Shown here: positions 48,072 to 58,809 of the stretch, in pieces | Layout of the letters: the number at the start of each line of letters is the position of its first letter | How positions within the stretch are numbered: the stretch's first letter is position 1 | Assembly: GCF_963675395.1 (NCBI RefSeq) | Contig: NZ_OY776222.1 | Span: forward strand, 496,001-560,000 | Reading direction: 5' to 3' | From: an uncultured Vibrio sp. | GTDB taxonomy: Bacteria > Pseudomonadota > Gammaproteobacteria > Enterobacterales > Vibrionaceae | DNA length: 64,000 nt | Program-made: the position numbers and the translations under genes | The notes under the pieces: model-generated | The model's input: only the letters and a program-made list of their open reading frames with translations | Database searches by the model: none | Told to the model about the DNA's origin: nothing

Positions 48072-50417
48072 TTGATAACCACATCTTTGGAAGACGGCAT
48101 GGAAAGCGAACGTGCACAGCTTTATCTCAATTTATGGCTCAGTTTATTGATTGAAGGTTCTGCCGTCGATCAGGCTTCAGCCTTGTGTCGTTATGTCTCT
48201 ACTTGGCCTGGCGTTGACAAGGTCTTTTGGCTCACCTGGCAACCGTTTGATCAGGTTTATGAGCATGATGATGGCGAGTCAGCCTTACCGCCTGGACAAG
48301 GTAACCCGCTTAGTACCAACGATGCAGCAATACACGAACAATTGCAGACTCAGATCTTTGTGTCATTACAAGAGATTAGCCTTAGAGATTCTTATCTGGC
48401 AGGACGTATACGTCATGCCGGTTTAGTACATGGAGGGATGATTTCTCTGAAGCCAAAAGGGCAAACGGCCGAAGGGGAAGGGATACTGGTTATCTCAAAC
48501 GAACAGCCTGTTCATGCTGAATCTCTGGCTGCCATGGGAACCTTATTAAAAACACTGCTGGTAAATCGCTTGGAGCAAGCATCTGAGGGGCTGCTACAAA
48601 GTGATCCGTTTCCTACCGTGCGTTTTGATCAGCAAGCTAAGCCCAAGGCGATTAATGTTTCAATGCAGAATCTTCTTTCTGCTCAAGCTGCTTTGTCACT
48701 GCCAGATTTGTTGCCTGTTAACTACGTTCACTTGATCGCCTCTTGTCTTAATCAAGAAAGAGTCATAGCAGAAGTAGAATCTAAATTAGACGATCAGTAC
48801 CTGCTATGGCAGTTTTTCCCCGAGCCATCAATAGGCTCTGTCATCGTTCGTTGTCGAAATGCAACAGAAGAAATCCTGAATAAAAGAGAGGCAGAAACCG
48901 CCTCAAGGCTTTATCGTCTGATCACGGAAAACACAACTGATTTGATCTCTCGTCATAGTCCCGATGGTGGGTTTTTGGACGCTTCGGCTGCCTCTTGGAC
49001 TCTGTTGGGCTATTGGCCAGAGGAGTTGCGTGGCATGTCAGTAACAAACCTGGTGCACCCAAGCGATCGAGAACAACTCCTTGTTCAGATGGTTGAACCC
49101 TTGGAGCGAGATGGCTACCTGACATTGACTTATCGTATTCGTCATCGTGGCGGGCATTATTTGTGGTTTGAAACCGCGTTTCGTGGCATTCGGGAAACGT
49201 ATACTGGCGATGTGGTCGAAATTGTCGGCATTTCAAGGGATATCACGGCCAGAGTCACAGCAGAAGAGGAAAATCGACGATTGGCGGAAGTCGTCAGGGC
49301 CAATACGGATTTAGTCTTGTTTACCGATTCGCAGTGGCAGTTGACCATGATGAACCCTTCTGCTCGAAAGGCGTTGGGGATATGCGAAGAGGTAGAACTG
49401 CCGAATCTGGCTGAATTCCTGAGCCCTCAGGATTTTGACAGGCTTCGAGAGGAAGGTTGGGAGGAGGCCATCCGAAAGGGAGCGTGGACTACCGAAGTGA
49501 AATTAACTTCGCTGAAACAGAAAACAGGTTTTGTCGCATCGTTAGTATTACTCGCTCACAAAGGTGCTGGAGGGCAGTGTTACGCCTCGTTGGTTGCACG
49601 GGACATGACTGAGCGAGAGTTACGTGAGGCAGAACAAAGGCGTCATCAGGATGAGTTAGCGCATACTGCGCGCTTGGTTACGATGGGTGAACTAGCATCC
49701 GGTATTGCTCATGAGCTAAATCAGCCTCTGGCTGCCGTGATTAACTATGCTAACGCCAGCCAGCGTTATTTAGAAACACTCCCACACACACCTCAAAACG
49801 CGACTCGCGTAGCAGAAGGACTGCAATTAATTTGTGGCCAGGCGAGTCATGCTTCAGCTGTCATTAACCGACTGCGAAGTTTTTTGCGCAAAAGTCCGCG
49901 AAATATTCAACCGTTAGATATTGATACGGTGGTGTGGGACGCCGTGGGACTTTGTGCGATCGAAGCAAGTCGGTATAAAGTCACTATCAATTATCGCAAC
50001 GCAGAAAATGAGAAGCACCCGCTTGTATATGGTGACTCAGTGTTGCTTGAGCAGGTATTGATTAATCTGCTACGAAATGCGATTGATGCCAACTGGAGTG
50101 CGTCCCCTCAACAAGACTCACAGGTCGATATTAATGTGAGTACCAACACGCATTGGTTGTTTATTCGTGTTACTGATCAAGGACCTGGGCTGAAGCCTGA
50201 ACAGAGCGATAAGTTGTTTACCCCGTTTTATACCAGTAAACCGGATGGACTAGGGCTTGGTCTGTCGATGAGCCGAACAATAGTGGAAGGTTTTGGTGGT
50301 AGTCTCGATGTTGAGCCCACAACAAATAGAGGATTAACATTTTGTTGTTCGTTGCCTCTATGTAGCAACAAAGATCGATTGGGGGAGAACAGTGATCCCC
50401 GCAGCAACGCTTGTTAG
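48072..50417 (+). CDS. Soluble PAS sensor histidine kinase
   Basis: 781 residues. The TTG at 48072 is preceded by AAGGAAG; an ATG at 48099 is the alternative. No membrane helix, so a cytosolic sensor. Residues 1-280 are a poorly conserved input region, then a PAS/PAC domain (about 285-395), and a second PAS (about 400-520). HisKA follows with His547 in SGIAHELNQPLAAVINYANAS, then the HATPase with N box INLLRNAIDAN, DQGPGL and GLGLGLSM. NtrB/FixL style. Its partner regulator is encoded 9 bases downstream. Confidence 0.9.
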   Translation: MITTSLEDGMESERAQLYLNLWLSLLIEGSAVDQASALCRYVSTWPGVDKVFWLTWQPFDQVYEHDDGESALPPGQGNPLSTNDAAIHEQLQTQIFVSLQEISLRDSYLAGRIRHAGLVHGGMISLKPKGQTAEGEGILVISNEQPVHAESLAAMGTLLKTLLVNRLEQASEGLLQSDPFPTVRFDQQAKPKAINVSMQNLLSAQAALSLPDLLPVNYVHLIASCLNQERVIAEVESKLDDQYLLWQFFPEPSIGSVIVRCRNATEEILNKREAETASRLYRLITENTTDLISRHSPDGGFLDASAASWTLLGYWPEELRGMSVTNLVHPSDREQLLVQMVEPLERDGYLTLTYRIRHRGGHYLWFETAFRGIRETYTGDVVEIVGISRDITARVTAEEENRRLAEVVRANTDLVLFTDSQWQLTMMNPSARKALGICEEVELPNLAEFLSPQDFDRLREEGWEEAIRKGAWTTEVKLTSLKQKTGFVASLVLLAHKGAGGQCYASLVARDMTERELREAEQRRHQDELAHTARLVTMGELASGIAHELNQPLAAVINYANASQRYLETLPHTPQNATRVAEGLQLICGQASHASAVINRLRSFLRKSPRNIQPLDIDTVVWDAVGLCAIEASRYKVTINYRNAENEKHPLVYGDSVLLEQVLINLLRNAIDANWSASPQQDSQVDINVSTNTHWLFIRVTDQGPGLKPEQSDKLFTPFYTSKPDGLGLGLSMSRTIVEGFGGSLDVEPTTNRGLTFCCSLPLCSNKDRLGENSDPRSNAC

Positions 50418-50426
50418 GAGTATGAC

Positions 50427-51065
50427 ATGCAGAGTGAACAAATTGTATATGTGGTTGATGATGATCAGGGAATGCTGGATTCAACGGTTTGGTTGTTTGA
50501 ATCGGTAGGGCTAAAAGCTGTGCCGTTTTCTTCCGGACAAGATTTCTTGTCGTCATGTGATCCCGATGCCAATGCCTGTGTGTTGCTTGATATTCGTATG
50601 CCAGGCATGGGGGGACTGTACGTGCAAGAAGAAATGCGCCGTCGTGGTATTAAACTGCCGGTCATTTTTGTTAGCGGTCATGCTGATGTGCCGATCGTTG
50701 TGCGTGCATTTAAATCCGGTGCTGTCGATTTCATCGAAAAACCTTACAACGATCAATTATTGCTCGACAGTGTTCAGGATTCTCTCCAAAGCGAGCCAAA
50801 TGTAATCAGAAATAATGCGCAGCAGGTGATAGAAGAAAAACTTGCTTCGCTCACGCCTCGCGAGCAGGACGTTTTCTTACCGCTAATACAAGGATATACG
50901 AGCCGAGAGATAGCCGAGCAGCTGGAAATTAGTATCAAAACGGTCGATTTATACCGTTCTCGCATTATGAAACGCCTTGAAGCCAACAATTTACCCGAAT
51001 TAGTCGGTATGGCAATTGTGGCTGGTACCGTTGATCCACTCGACTTACGGGCAAATAAAAGCTGA
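50427..51065 (+). CDS. FixJ-type response regulator
   Basis: 212 residues, AGGAG before the ATG. Receiver domain with acidic pair DDD near residue 9 and phospho-acceptor Asp55 in LLDIRMPG; the conserved lysine is in FIEKPYND. C-terminal LuxR-type helix-turn-helix LTPREQDVFLPLIQGYTSREIAEQLEISIKTVDLYRSRIMKRL. With the PAS kinase it forms a two-component system whose likely targets are the divergent synthetase-permease genes. Confidence 0.93.
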   Translation: MQSEQIVYVVDDDQGMLDSTVWLFESVGLKAVPFSSGQDFLSSCDPDANACVLLDIRMPGMGGLYVQEEMRRRGIKLPVIFVSGHADVPIVVRAFKSGAVDFIEKPYNDQLLLDSVQDSLQSEPNVIRNNAQQVIEEKLASLTPREQDVFLPLIQGYTSREIAEQLEISIKTVDLYRSRIMKRLEANNLPELVGMAIVAGTVDPLDLRANKS

Positions 51066-51078
51066 CGAGCTATGTATT

Positions 51079-51098
51079 GAGGTTAACTGCTTAACCTC
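51079..51098 (+). terminator. Hairpin after the response regulator gene
   Basis: GAGGTTAA and TTAACCTC around CTGC, followed by TTCTCTT. Probable terminator of the two-component operon. Confidence 0.6.
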
Positions 51099-51229
51099 TT
51101 CTCTTGGGGATCAAGTTTGCCTTCATCTATCTGATGCTAATTTTATGTTTTTAAGGGTTATGCAGGCAAACATGGGGTCAGACGACCTATCGTTGGGTAG
51201 CCATTGGCCGTATCAAATCGGGATTGATA

Positions 51230-51469
51230 TTAAGAACACAGCCGAGAAATCAAAGTCTCACGTCGAAGATCATGAATCTCGTTTAGCAACTGCTCTTGAG
51301 AATTTAAGCCAAAATGCTCTGCATAAGTTTTTACTTTTTTGACTTCATCGGAATTGAGTTTGTAAACCTCTTTCTTGAGCAGTGCTTGTGCCTCTTTTTT
51401 GATTAATCCTCTGTTTTCTTGCATCAATTTGATGATTTTCTTATCTAAAGGGTGTGGTTTTCTTGACAT
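51230..51469 (-). CDS. Small lysine-rich protein of unknown function
   Basis: 79 residues from the ATG at 51469 (MSRKPHPLDKKIIKLMQENRG); a TTG at 51478 could add three. Highly charged and helical (KKEAQALLKKEVYKLNSDEVKKVKTYAEHFG), reminiscent of small nucleic-acid-binding proteins, but no family recognised. Upstream lies an ACCAT-ATGC-ATGGT inverted repeat (about 51491-51504). Confidence 0.5.
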   Translation of the reverse strand: MSRKPHPLDKKIIKLMQENRGLIKKEAQALLKKEVYKLNSDEVKKVKTYAEHFGLNSQEQLLNEIHDLRRETLISRLCS

Positions 51470-51740
51470 GCGTACCAACTAAATTAATCAACCATATGCA
51501 TGGTATATAACAAATTATGGTCGCACAATTTATCTGTTCCGTATGACAATGATATTGCAGTGCTGCTCGGAGCTTTATTTTTTATTTGCCAACTTTGTGT
51601 CGAACGAAGTGAGGCAATCAATAAATTATTTAGCGATTTATGCTTTCGAAGTCATAAAGTGGTTGCTGTGATGGGTAAGGATTCAGCCGCTTTGCCATTA
51701 TTGTCCTAGGTGTCACTTTCAATCCTCAATTTTGATCTAT
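51470..51740. other. Intergenic stretch without a supported gene
   Basis: Contains the ACCAT/ATGGT inverted repeat next to the small lysine-rich gene. An open frame at 51500-51709 has no ribosome site and no recognisable sequence, so I leave it out. Confidence 0.5.
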
Positions 51741-51773
51741 CAATAATGCCCTGCACTGACAGGGCATTATTGA
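51741..51773. terminator. Terminator hairpin downstream of the GH4 gene
   Basis: CAATAATGCCCTG and CAGGGCATTATTG form a 13-bp stem just past the GH4 stop codon. Confidence 0.75.
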
Positions 51774-51783
51774 TTGTTAGTAA

Positions 51784-53160
<1,377 letters not shown>

Positions 53161-53201
53161 CTACAATACTTGTTTAAAATTATTTGCTTACTATTTAGGT
53201 T

Positions 53202-54827
53202 TTAACGAGCCTGGCTAAGTGCTAGTTCTTCCGCTTGTTGTTCTGGCTCATATTCGTTAACAATCTTTTCGCACTCCTCACGCAACTGGGGTACGCTCAA
53301 ACCAATGATGACTTGCACGGCATTACCACTTTTTACTAAGTTCACCGCCCCAGTGCTCATAAAGTATTCAGCGGACTCGACTTTATCTGTATCTTTCACG
53401 GTTACGCGTAGGCGAGTCGCACAGTTGCTTAAATCTGCAATGTTTTCGACACCACCTAAGCCATGAATAGTCTCAAGTGCTTGGATTTGCAGTGGACTGG
53501 TACCTTGATTGCCTTTACCCGTAATCCCGTGTTTTTTATTAAAGTCTTCTTTGGTATGCAGTTTCATCTCGGCCTTGCCTCGACCTGCAATTGGCACATC
53601 GAACTTGACGATTAAGTACTTAAATACGAAGTAGTAGAGCGTGGTGAAACATAGGCCAATCGCGATTTGCGTCACCACCATGCTGGTATGGTTTCCAAGC
53701 AAAGGAATCCAGGTACCTGTTGCAAACTCAATCAAACCGCCTCCCATATTGCCTACCACACCAAAACTGTACATCACCATTGCCATAGTGCCTGCCAGCA
53801 ATGCGTGAATGGCAAACAGCCATGGAGCAATAAAGAGAAAAGTGAACTCGAGCGGCTCAGTGATACCCACTAGCACCGCGGTTAATGTGGCTGGGATAAG
53901 TAACGCCGCAACCTTCTGGCGGTTTTCTGGTTTTGCTGTGTGGTACATCGCGAATGCGATACCTGTGCAACCAAAGATCTTGGAGTTACCATGTAATGCG
54001 AAGCCACCTGCAGGGAATAGGTCTTGCATCGCTTGGCTAGATTGAGTGAACACTTCTAGATTTGTAAACCAGTCCACCGCAATTCCATTCGGCGTTGCCA
54101 CATTACCGAACACAAAAGGGGCATACACAAAGTGATGTAAGCCTGTTGGGATTAAGATGCGCTCAAGGAAGGTATATAACCAAACTCCAAATGAGCCAGA
54201 CTCAACCATAAAGTGCTGTAGATTTAGAATGCCATGTTGAATTGAAGGCCACACATACAAGGTTAACCAAGCAGAAGGAAGCATAGCGAAGAACGAAAGC
54301 ATCGCTACAAAAGAAGCACCTTGGAAAATGCCTAAGTATGCCGGTAGCTGTTTTTCAAAGGTACAGTTATGGATCCAGGTCACCAAAGCGGAGATTATAA
54401 TAGCGCCAAAAATACCAGTATCTATGGTTTTAATACCTGCAATTTCAGTTAAACCTGAAGTTCCACCGATAGGTTGAGAAAAGTCGATACCAAAAAAGCC
54501 TCCCCAGAAACCTCCCATTGAACCAATAAAGTAGTTGAAGGATAAGTACGAAACCATCACGACCATGGCAGCTCTGGCATGGGCGGTTTTTGCTAACCCA
54601 ATAGGTAATCCAACTGCAAACAATAACGCCATATTACGGAAGATGGTCCAGCCACCTTCTTCAATAACTTGTAACACTTGATAATAAAGGCCGTTTTTAT
54701 CGGCCAAATCACCAACAAAAACCGGGTTTTTGAGAACAATGGTTAGTCCTACTAATATCCCGACAAACGGAAATAGTAAAACTGGGGTAAACATTGCTCC
54801 GCCTAAACGTTGTATCGCACTCAACAT
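53202..54827 (-). CDS. PTS alpha-glucoside-specific EIICB
   Basis: 541 residues. Imports and phosphorylates alpha-glucosides such as maltose isomers. EIIC membrane part residues 1-420 (GLHHFVYAPFVFG, ITEPLEFTFLFIAPW are typical glucose-superfamily segments). The C-terminal EIIB domain has its phospho-cysteine at about Cys469 in ADLSNCATRLRVTVKD. No EIIA domain is present, so it probably relies on the general EIIA-Glc. Upstream are several ATACAAA motifs and a divergent GntR regulator. Confidence 0.92.
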   Translation of the reverse strand: MLSAIQRLGGAMFTPVLLFPFVGILVGLTIVLKNPVFVGDLADKNGLYYQVLQVIEEGGWTIFRNMALLFAVGLPIGLAKTAHARAAMVVMVSYLSFNYFIGSMGGFWGGFFGIDFSQPIGGTSGLTEIAGIKTIDTGIFGAIIISALVTWIHNCTFEKQLPAYLGIFQGASFVAMLSFFAMLPSAWLTLYVWPSIQHGILNLQHFMVESGSFGVWLYTFLERILIPTGLHHFVYAPFVFGNVATPNGIAVDWFTNLEVFTQSSQAMQDLFPAGGFALHGNSKIFGCTGIAFAMYHTAKPENRQKVAALLIPATLTAVLVGITEPLEFTFLFIAPWLFAIHALLAGTMAMVMYSFGVVGNMGGGLIEFATGTWIPLLGNHTSMVVTQIAIGLCFTTLYYFVFKYLIVKFDVPIAGRGKAEMKLHTKEDFNKKHGITGKGNQGTSPLQIQALETIHGLGGVENIADLSNCATRLRVTVKDTDKVESAEYFMSTGAVNLVKSGNAVQVIIGLSVPQLREECEKIVNEYEPEQQAEELALSQAR

Positions 54828-54900
54828 GGCAGGATCCTTAATTTGTTATTTATTCATCTTCACAGTGTTCCGTCTTTCGACATATTCAAATTACTCCTAG

Positions 54901-55071
54901 ATACAAAAACAGACAAATTAAATACAAGTGAAACGTGATCGAATACAAATAAAAGATATGTTTTGAGAAAAAGCTCACAAAACATGACCTATAAGTAACC
55001 TTTATGCGTATATTGTCTTCTTTAAAGCCCAAGAATTGCGAGACAAAGCAATAAAGGTCATTGATTTGTAT
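54901..55071. promoter_or_regulatory. Cluster of ATACAA motifs, candidate GntR operators
   Basis: ATACAAA at 54901-54907, ATACAAG at 54922-54928, ATACAAA at 54943-54949 and the complement TTTGTAT at 55065-55071. The first three are spaced 21 bases apart, about two helical turns, in the divergent promoter region of the PTS and regulator genes. Confidence 0.5.
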
Positions 55072-55115
55072 TATCTGCGATGTGATAATTTCATCAGAAA
55101 TTAGAGAGGTAACTT

Positions 55116-55820
55116 ATGCTGTATAAACAAGTCATGCAGGAGTTAAAAAACCGTATTGATTCAGATGAATTCGCAATTGGTGACACGCTTCCAACGGAAA
55201 AAGCGTTGGTTGATCAATACTCAGTCAGTCGCATTACCATTAGAAAAGCGATTGAGGAGCTAGTAAAACTAGGTTTAGTGGAAAAGCGCCAAGGGGCCGG
55301 AACAACCATCATTGGTAAAACCATGGTTGGCTCCATGCTGGAATTAAAAAGTACAAGTGAATACTTTACTGATTCAAGTAGCAGTCTTGAGTACAAAATT
55401 GTAGAGTTTGCTTTCATTGACGCCGACGAGGATCTTGCAAAGATCTTACACATTAAAAGTGGTGAAAAAGTCTATTTTATCCGTCGTTTCAAACTAATTA
55501 ATGGCGTACCTTCTGTCTACGAAGACTCATATATGCCAATGTCGATGTACCCAACAATGAAGGTGATGTCCCTAGAAGGCTCTAAATACGCCTACCTAGA
55601 AAACGAACTCGGTTTTGAAATTGATGGTGCATATCAAGACTTTGAGGCCATAATGCCCACTCAACACATGTGTGAGATATTAGGGGTAAACAAGAACAAG
55701 CCCCTAATGTGTATCTCATCGGTCGGCATTCTTAAAGATGGCCGTGTGTTTGAATATACGCGCATTGTTTCGAAGCCAGAAACTATGTCTTACAAACATT
55801 ACCTCAAACGCTGTAAATAA
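55116..55820 (+). CDS. GntR/HutC-family regulator of the alpha-glucoside PTS
   Basis: 234 residues. Winged helix at residues 5-70 (LPTEKALVDQYSVSRITIRKAIEELVKLGLVEKRQGAGT) and UTRA effector domain after residue 80 (IKSGEKVYFIRRFKLINGVPSVYEDSYMP). GAGAGG precedes the ATG. Divergent from the EIICB-GH4 operon, so probably its repressor, sensing a sugar phosphate. More AT-rich than its neighbours. Confidence 0.88.
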   Translation: MLYKQVMQELKNRIDSDEFAIGDTLPTEKALVDQYSVSRITIRKAIEELVKLGLVEKRQGAGTTIIGKTMVGSMLELKSTSEYFTDSSSSLEYKIVEFAFIDADEDLAKILHIKSGEKVYFIRRFKLINGVPSVYEDSYMPMSMYPTMKVMSLEGSKYAYLENELGFEIDGAYQDFEAIMPTQHMCEILGVNKNKPLMCISSVGILKDGRVFEYTRIVSKPETMSYKHYLKRCK

Positions 55821-56066
55821 CTGACCTTCATGGTCTGGTGAATGCTCAGCTCCAGTGTTTTTTCCAAAAAAACGGCTCAACGATTGAGATTGAACTCTCT
55901 ATTTCCGACATCCTCAGATACGATAAAACGCCATATGTCTGAAGCGAAAATCTTTAGATGTAGTTGACCAGCCTGTTTATCTAATAACCACTTTCCATTT
56001 ACCTGAAGGTTTTCTAATGTTTGATAAACAAGAGGTTGAGTGAGTTAAGCACGACTTTTGGCAGGA
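55821..56066. other. Intergenic region without a supported gene
   Basis: Lies between the GntR gene and the M14 carboxypeptidase gene. Short frames only; I see no recognisable remnant. The terminator at 56068 closes it. Confidence 0.4.
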
Positions 56067-56067
56067 G

Positions 56068-56102
56068 CAATGCCGCAAGCTCAGTAGCGGCATTGTGTTT
56101 TT
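56068..56102 (+). terminator. Plus-strand rho-independent terminator
   Basis: CAATGCCGC and GCGGCATTG around a 10-base loop, followed by TGTTTTT. It probably ends the GntR transcript. Confidence 0.8.
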
Positions 56103-56131
56103 ACAATGTAAATGCACAGAAAATGTTAGTG

Positions 56132-58795
56132 CTAATCCCCGTCGTGATAGCGCTGTTCCACTTCATCTTGCGCTTCAAACTCTTGATGAATAACTTCGGT
56201 AACTTCTTTACTGGTATAGCTGACTGTTGTCGGTAGCGAGTAGTTTGGCACGTCATCGTAGCTAAACACCGAGTAGTACTTTGCGAGGTTGGCGTTGCCA
56301 AAGCGGTCGTAAGTGAAGTTGTCTTGACCTGCGTAAAGTTTTACGCCATCAAGTGCGTTTCTGGGTGGATGGAAGCTGTTACGTACGACATAGCTGCCAA
56401 CCCATGCAGGATGATCTGGGTTCTCCCAAGTGAGCTTTACTACGCCATTTTCCACATTGGCTTGCAGATTGGTTGGTGATGCCAAAGCCTCTTTTCGTCG
56501 TTCGACATAGGTGAGCATCAGTTTTGGCGTGACAGATTCATTGTTTATCTGAGCCTTCCATTTTACACGGCTATCCATAGTGTCGGATTCTGACGTAGGT
56601 ATGATGATCAGACGAACTGAGCGCCCTTGGTCGTGTAAGTCTTCAACATATTGACGCGCAGAGCTATCAAATAGGAAGGTTTGGCGTGGGTGTTGGTTGA
56701 GATCTTGTGAGCTTACTTCGTAACCTACGTATTCCAATTGAGCAAAATCTAGCGGCAACTCATCAAGCTCAGTTTCACTGTCCACAAGCGCCACGCTAAA
56801 GCGCATCGAGTGATTCAAGGCATGCGTACTATCCACATCAAGGATGATGGCTGCTTCGGTGATCACCAGCTCTTTTGGATTGGTTAGTTGTGGGAGCTCA
56901 AACACCATTTGACCAATTTCTGCGTTACCATGGCTATCATAGCCAGTAGTAAGAAGGTTATTGATCAATTCGCTGTATTGGAAGGTTTGGCATTGAGCGG
57001 CAGACAGCTGCAGCGTGGTAGTTTTACGTCGATAAATCACATACAAGCTTGGGCGATAGTGAATTCCTCCGCCAAAGCGGCCATAACCAATATCAAATTG
57101 CATCATTTGAGAGTCATTACCGAGAGGCAATTTATCCGGACCTTGAATGCGCAGTAGCAGACGTCCACGTTTTAACTGCTCTTCGAGGATGCGTTTTTCC
57201 ATCGCACTAAACTGCCAACTATGCCAAATACCTTGCGTTAAACGATCGGAATCTATGGTCTCGCCCAAGGTTTGAATTGGCTTGGCTTGATGAATTTGCT
57301 CAAAGCTACTGATGTCGGTGATGTCCGCTGGATTGAGGATCGACACCGACCACTCACCATAATTTTCAATTTTTGCGCCCACGCGGTTCATCGGGTAAAG
57401 CGAGAACTCGGCCAGACTAATATGCGAGTCTTCCGACAAGCGGCTGAGGTCATAATCGATCACACCATAACAAATGCCTTTGGTGCTATTGACCCCTACA
57501 AACAGAGAATTATGACCAAAATGTTCGCTATTGTTCTTAGTCAATTCACCAACATAGCCTACTTTTTCAGGTGTTGGGAATAACGTAAACGAGCAATCGG
57601 CTTTATCTAGCGGTGTTTTGATGCGGATTTCTGGCGCAAAAGGGGAAGCAATTTTCTTGAATTTATCTACACGGTGTAGGTTGTAAAAATAGCGCTTACC
57701 GGCTTTAAGTTGCTTATCGGTGAATTCGGTTTGTGAAGTGATTGCGATCAGGTTTTCTTTGGTACAAGGTGCTTTCGGACGTTCACTACGATATACCTGA
57801 TAGTGACAGCCACTGTCACTATCATCCGCTTCTTGCCACACTAATTCTGCTTGGGTGGCATCGACGCGTTTCACCGAAAAATACTCAGGTCTTTTCGGGG
57901 CAAGGTCCGAATAATTAATCGCGCTGCGCAAGGCATAAAGCAGGGCAGGGATGTTTTCATCCACACTTTGCGACATGTTGATCAGATAATCCGGGATATT
58001 ACGGCTACCCACTTCCACAACAGTGGCAAGAATACCACGGTTGTAATACCACTCGCGTCCGCTGCCATGGATCAAGTTGGCTGGTGGCTTACCTCGGTGA
58101 ATACCATATTGGCGCTTGGTGACCTTATAGATCTCTTGCGCCATATTGGCACACAACACATTAAGATCGGTGCCTTCAATTTCAGCTTCATGGTTAAACT
58201 TGTGTGCTGGGAAAAACACGTTGCCTTGTGAATGGTAATCGAGCGCGATGCAGATATTGTTATGCTGCTCTACAAAATGTTTGATCGCGCGGGTTTCTGG
58301 CTCTGAAAAAGCTTCTGGACCACCGTAAATATTCGAGCTGGTTTGATTGCTGCGGCGGAAGTTCACCCCGAAGTTACGGTTTAAATCTACCCCAAAAGTG
58401 CCGTCACCATTGTCTCGGCGGTTCTTACGCCAGAAGGAAAAGTGCTTATGCGAATACTCAAAACCATCAGGATTGAGGCAAGGCACAATATATAAAGTAT
58501 TACGGCTTAAGGCATCAATCACATCTGGATTGGTTTGGTGGTTATCCAGCAGGTATTGGATAAAGCTAACGGCCAACTCATTTCCTATCCACTCCCGTGC
58601 ATGGATGGTACCTGTGTAGAGCAGTGCAGGTTTGAGGTGAGCATAGGCTACATTTTGAGAAATAGTGGCCATTAGGATTGGCCGCCCCTCATGGGTCTCC
58701 CCAATACTTTCAAGGCGGATAAAATCCGGATGCTTCGCCATCGCTTGCTCGAGAAACTGTTGGGTTTGCTCATAGCATAGGTATTGTTTTTTCAT
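56132..58795 (-). CDS. Large M14 zinc metallocarboxypeptidase with added beta domains
   Basis: Frame opens at 58861, but GAGGT before the ATG at 58795 (MKKQYLCYEQTQQF) and the position just after the upstream gene's stop favour that start, giving 887 residues. Residues 1-300: M14 domain with zinc ligands in HAREWIGNE and DYHSQGN, substrate residues in NPDGFEYS and DLNRNFG, and the catalytic glutamate in ATVVEVGSRN. Then a fibronectin III-like domain (from PEYFSVKRVDATQAELVW), two beta-sandwich-like regions, and a second FnIII-like domain (SPTNLQANVENGVVKLTW). No signal peptide or membrane anchor is visible, unusual for this architecture. Last gene of an operon with two ATP-grasp ligases (14-base gap). 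Substrate unknown. Confidence 0.85.
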   Translation of the reverse strand: MKKQYLCYEQTQQFLEQAMAKHPDFIRLESIGETHEGRPILMATISQNVAYAHLKPALLYTGTIHAREWIGNELAVSFIQYLLDNHQTNPDVIDALSRNTLYIVPCLNPDGFEYSHKHFSFWRKNRRDNGDGTFGVDLNRNFGVNFRRSNQTSSNIYGGPEAFSEPETRAIKHFVEQHNNICIALDYHSQGNVFFPAHKFNHEAEIEGTDLNVLCANMAQEIYKVTKRQYGIHRGKPPANLIHGSGREWYYNRGILATVVEVGSRNIPDYLINMSQSVDENIPALLYALRSAINYSDLAPKRPEYFSVKRVDATQAELVWQEADDSDSGCHYQVYRSERPKAPCTKENLIAITSQTEFTDKQLKAGKRYFYNLHRVDKFKKIASPFAPEIRIKTPLDKADCSFTLFPTPEKVGYVGELTKNNSEHFGHNSLFVGVNSTKGICYGVIDYDLSRLSEDSHISLAEFSLYPMNRVGAKIENYGEWSVSILNPADITDISSFEQIHQAKPIQTLGETIDSDRLTQGIWHSWQFSAMEKRILEEQLKRGRLLLRIQGPDKLPLGNDSQMMQFDIGYGRFGGGIHYRPSLYVIYRRKTTTLQLSAAQCQTFQYSELINNLLTTGYDSHGNAEIGQMVFELPQLTNPKELVITEAAIILDVDSTHALNHSMRFSVALVDSETELDELPLDFAQLEYVGYEVSSQDLNQHPRQTFLFDSSARQYVEDLHDQGRSVRLIIIPTSESDTMDSRVKWKAQINNESVTPKLMLTYVERRKEALASPTNLQANVENGVVKLTWENPDHPAWVGSYVVRNSFHPPRNALDGVKLYAGQDNFTYDRFGNANLAKYYSVFSYDDVPNYSLPTTVSYTSKEVTEVIHQEFEAQDEVEQRYHDGD

Positions 58796-58809
58796 TCGTT
58801 TACCTCTGC

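Noticed and set aside
51500..51709. 69-residue plus-strand frame
   Set aside because: No ribosome site, no recognisable motif, and not paired with any regulatory feature.
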